Assembly: GCF_011764545.1 (NCBI RefSeq)
Contig: NZ_AP022870.1
Coordinates: forward strand, 9,430,001 to 9,494,000
DNA length: 64,000 bases
Direction: 5' to 3'
Origin: Phytohabitans flavus
Lineage (GTDB): Bacteria; Actinomycetota; Actinomycetes; Mycobacteriales; Micromonosporaceae
This document shows, one piece after another, positions 61,792 through 64,000 of this stretch. The position numbers and the translations under genes are program-made. How positions within the stretch are numbered: the first letter of the stretch is position 1; each line of letters begins with the position of its first letter. Under the pieces are notes generated by a model. The model was not told the origin of the DNA and did no database searches. It was given only the letters and a program-made list of their open reading frames with translations.

Positions 61792-64000
61792 ATGAATGGC
61801 CGCATCCTTACGTTCTATTCGTACAAGGGCGGCACCGGCCGCACGATGGCACTGGCGAATGTCGCCTGGATCCTCGCGGCCAACGGTAAGCGCGTGCTCG
61901 CCGTCGACTGGGACCTCGAGTCGCCCGGGCTGCACCGCTACTTCCACCCGTTCCTCAGTGACAAGAAGCTGCGCAGCTCGCGCGGGGTCATCGACCTCAT
62001 CCGCGACTTCGCGTCCGCGGCGGTCGACCCACACGCCTCGTTCGAAAGCGACGACTGGTACCGCCGGTACGCGGACGTGGAGCGCGAGGCTGTCTCACTG
62101 TCCTGGCACTTCCCCGACGACGGGGTGATCGACCTGCTGCCGGCCGGCCAGCAGGACCCGTCGTACTCCAGCGCGGTCAGCACCTTCGACTGGCCGGCCT
62201 TCTACGAGCGGCTCAACGGCGGCATCTTCCTCCAGGCCCTCCGGGAGAACATGCGCCAGCACTACGACTACGTGCTGATCGACAGCCGTACCGGGCTCAG
62301 CGACACCGCGGGCATCTGCACGGTCCACCTCCCCGACGTCGTCGTGGACTGCTTCACCCTCAGCGAGCAGAGCATCGACGGCGCCGCATCGGTCGCCGAC
62401 TCGGTCGCCAACCAGCGCCGCGACGAGCCGATCCTGATCCGGCCCGTGCCGATGCGGGTGGAGGACGCCGAGCAGTTCAAGCTCGAGGCCGGGCGCGACT
62501 ACGCGCGGCTGCGCTTCGGGCCGTACCTGGGGCTCGACGCCGAGGCGGCCGACAAGTACTGGGGTGACGTCGAGATCCCGTACAAGCCGTTCTTCGCGTA
62601 CGAGGAGATCCTCGCGGTGTTCGGCGAGCGGTCCCGCCAGGAGTACTCGCTGCTCGCCTCGTTCGAGCGGCTGACCAATGCGATCACCTTGGGCGACGTC
62701 TCCGAGTTCCCGGCGCTCGACGAGCGGAAGCGCCGCCAGGTCCTGGCGCAGTACGAGCGCACGAAGCCGCCCGCGGTCACCGACGTGCTGATCAGCTACG
62801 CGTCGATCGACCGTACGTGGGCCGAGTGGGTGGGCAGCGAGCTCGGCCGGGCGGGGCTGCGCTCGGTGCTCCAGCAGGTCGACTTCTCGGTCGACTCCGG
62901 CGAGCCGGCCGGCGATCGTGAGCAGGCGAGGGCGGTCAACCGCGTCCTCGTGCTGCTCTCCCAGGACTACACGAAGGCGCCGAATTCCGCCGAGTTCTGG
63001 CGCCTGGTCGCCGCCCGCGACCCCGCTGGCGCCGGCCGGTTCCTGCTCTCCGCGCGGACGGACGGTACCCGCGTGCCGGCTCCGTACGGCGACCGGCAGC
63101 CCGCCATCGACTTCGCCAACCTGTCCGAGGAGCGGGCCCGGGAAGCGCTGCTGGCGGCCTTCGGCCTACAGGCACCCCAGACGCCACCGGACCCGGCCGC
63201 GCCGCGTTACCCGGCCGACCAGCCGCCGATCTGGAACGTCCCGCAGCGGAACGTCACGTTCACCGGCCGTACCGCGCTGCTGGAGGGCCTGCGGGACCGG
63301 CTGGCCGCCAGCGTGACCGTCGTCGTGCCGCAGGCGCTCTACGGCCTCGGCGGCGTCGGCAAGACCCAGGTGGCGATCGAGTACGCGCACCGCTTCGCCG
63401 CCGACTACGACCTGATCTGGTGGATTTCGGCCGAGCAGCCGGGCCTGGTCCGTGCCGCGCTCGCCGACCTGGCCGGCAAGCTCGGCCTGCCCGAGGTGGA
63501 GAGCGTCGCCGAGCGGGCCGACGCCGTACTGGACGCGCTGCGCCGCGGCGAGCCCACCCGGCGCTGGCTCCTCGTGTACGACAACGCGGACGACCCCAAG
63601 GCGATCCTCTCCTACCTGCCGCAGGGCACCGGCCACATCCTGCTCACCTCCCGCAACGTGGACTGGAGCCGCCAGGCAAGCGCGGTGGAGGTGGGCGCGT
63701 TCCGTCGCGAAGAGAGTATGGCCCTGCTCCGCAGCCGGGTCGGTGAGCTATCCGACCGCGAGGCCGACCAGCTCGCCGAGAAGCTCGGTGACCTGCCGCT
63801 CGCCATCGAGCAGGCGGGGGCCTGGCTGGCGACCACCGCGATGCCGGTACACAGCTATCTGAAGCTGCTGGACACCCGCCTGACCCAGGTGCTGGCCGAA
63901 AACCCGCCACCCGGGTACCCACAGACCGCCGCGGCGACCTGGCTGCTGTCGCTGGAGCGGCTGCGCGAGCAGATGCCCGCCGCGGCGAAGCTGCTGGAGC
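61792..64000 (+). CDS. fxsT: ParA-TIR-NB-ARC protein FxsT of an FxSxx-COOH system (3' end outside window)
   Basis: The N-terminal ParA/MinD-like ATPase has the deviant P-loop YSYKGGTGRTMALANVAW and VDWDLESPG (about residues 8-45), then YVLIDSRTGLSD. A TIR-like domain follows (TDVLISYASIDRTWAEWVGS, about residue 330). Next is an NB-ARC/STAND ATPase with Walker A ALYGLGGVGKTQVAIEYAHR (about 515), Walker B RRWLLVYDNADDP and GHILLTSRN. A TPR C terminus is expected beyond base 64000; 736 residues are visible. The combination matches the FxSxx-COOH tetratricopeptide protein. FxsA and FxsB are not in the window and would be expected to the right. Confidence 0.85.
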   Translation, partial: MNGRILTFYSYKGGTGRTMALANVAWILAANGKRVLAVDWDLESPGLHRYFHPFLSDKKLRSSRGVIDLIRDFASAAVDPHASFESDDWYRRYADVEREAVSLSWHFPDDGVIDLLPAGQQDPSYSSAVSTFDWPAFYERLNGGIFLQALRENMRQHYDYVLIDSRTGLSDTAGICTVHLPDVVVDCFTLSEQSIDGAASVADSVANQRRDEPILIRPVPMRVEDAEQFKLEAGRDYARLRFGPYLGLDAEAADKYWGDVEIPYKPFFAYEEILAVFGERSRQEYSLLASFERLTNAITLGDVSEFPALDERKRRQVLAQYERTKPPAVTDVLISYASIDRTWAEWVGSELGRAGLRSVLQQVDFSVDSGEPAGDREQARAVNRVLVLLSQDYTKAPNSAEFWRLVAARDPAGAGRFLLSARTDGTRVPAPYGDRQPAIDFANLSEERAREALLAAFGLQAPQTPPDPAAPRYPADQPPIWNVPQRNVTFTGRTALLEGLRDRLAASVTVVVPQALYGLGGVGKTQVAIEYAHRFAADYDLIWWISAEQPGLVRAALADLAGKLGLPEVESVAERADAVLDALRRGEPTRRWLLVYDNADDPKAILSYLPQGTGHILLTSRNVDWSRQASAVEVGAFRREESMALLRSRVGELSDREADQLAEKLGDLPLAIEQAGAWLATTAMPVHSYLKLLDTRLTQVLAENPPPGYPQTAAATWLLSLERLREQMPAAAKLLE

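Overview
The window is very GC-rich, uses GTG/TTG starts freely and carries actinobacterial gene families throughout (an Ecc-type ESX locus, DUF397, DUF5753, S-adenosyl methyltransferase of the DUF574 type, BsaP, CGNR zinc finger, CebR-type regulation, an FxSxx-COOH system). This fits a filamentous actinomycete, most likely of the Micromonosporaceae. No tRNA, rRNA or CRISPR array was seen.

Layout. 1-12.8 kb: a type VII (ESX) secretion locus (eccB partial, eccD, divergent eccC, a Pro-rich ESX-associated gene, eccE and an EccA-like ATPase carrying a beta-helix in place of the usual TPR region), with an IS110-family element next to eccC. 12.9-16.3 kb: msrB, a membrane protein, a LigD-type polymerase/primase gene, a small protein and a CGNR zinc-finger regulator. 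16.3-19.0 kb: an IS-rich patch with a complete 1542-bp IS4-type element and an older 649-bp IS-derived insertion. 19.0-29.5 kb: GNAT, K+ channel, secreted peptidase, YcnI-like and other exported proteins, a DNA glycosylase, and an ECF sigma/anti-sigma pair. 29.5-36.0 kb: a tightly coupled herA-sbcD-sbcC-nurA operon for DNA-end processing. 37.5-50.4 kb: cello-oligosaccharide use (cebE-cebF-cebG-bglC-cebR) with CebR-type operators, then ACT/GNAT genes, an aldehyde dehydrogenase and a secreted GH9 cellulase that has the same operator. 50.5-54.6 kb: a RloA/RloB-like two-gene candidate defence system and an XRE/methyltransferase/DUF397 cassette. 54.9-60.3 kb: a GGDEF protein, biotin genes (bsaP-bioB and divergent bioF-bioD) and a P450. 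60.5-64 kb: the start of an FxSxx-COOH system (TIR-like FxsC and a ParA-TIR-NB-ARC FxsT that runs off the window).

Three observations stand out. First, a family of about 70-bp arms occurs as three inverted pairs (262-500 bp after removing insertions), every one lying between two convergent genes. Three of the six arms are interrupted by IS elements, two of them at the same central GTCYGGAC site. Second, one interruption defines both ends of the IS110 element and shows short matches between its non-coding end and both target and donor sequences, as a bridge RNA would need. Third, at least eight genes are split by single-base changes in short G/C homopolymers, which looks more like sequence error than gene decay; those genes are annotated here as whole reading units with the break marked.
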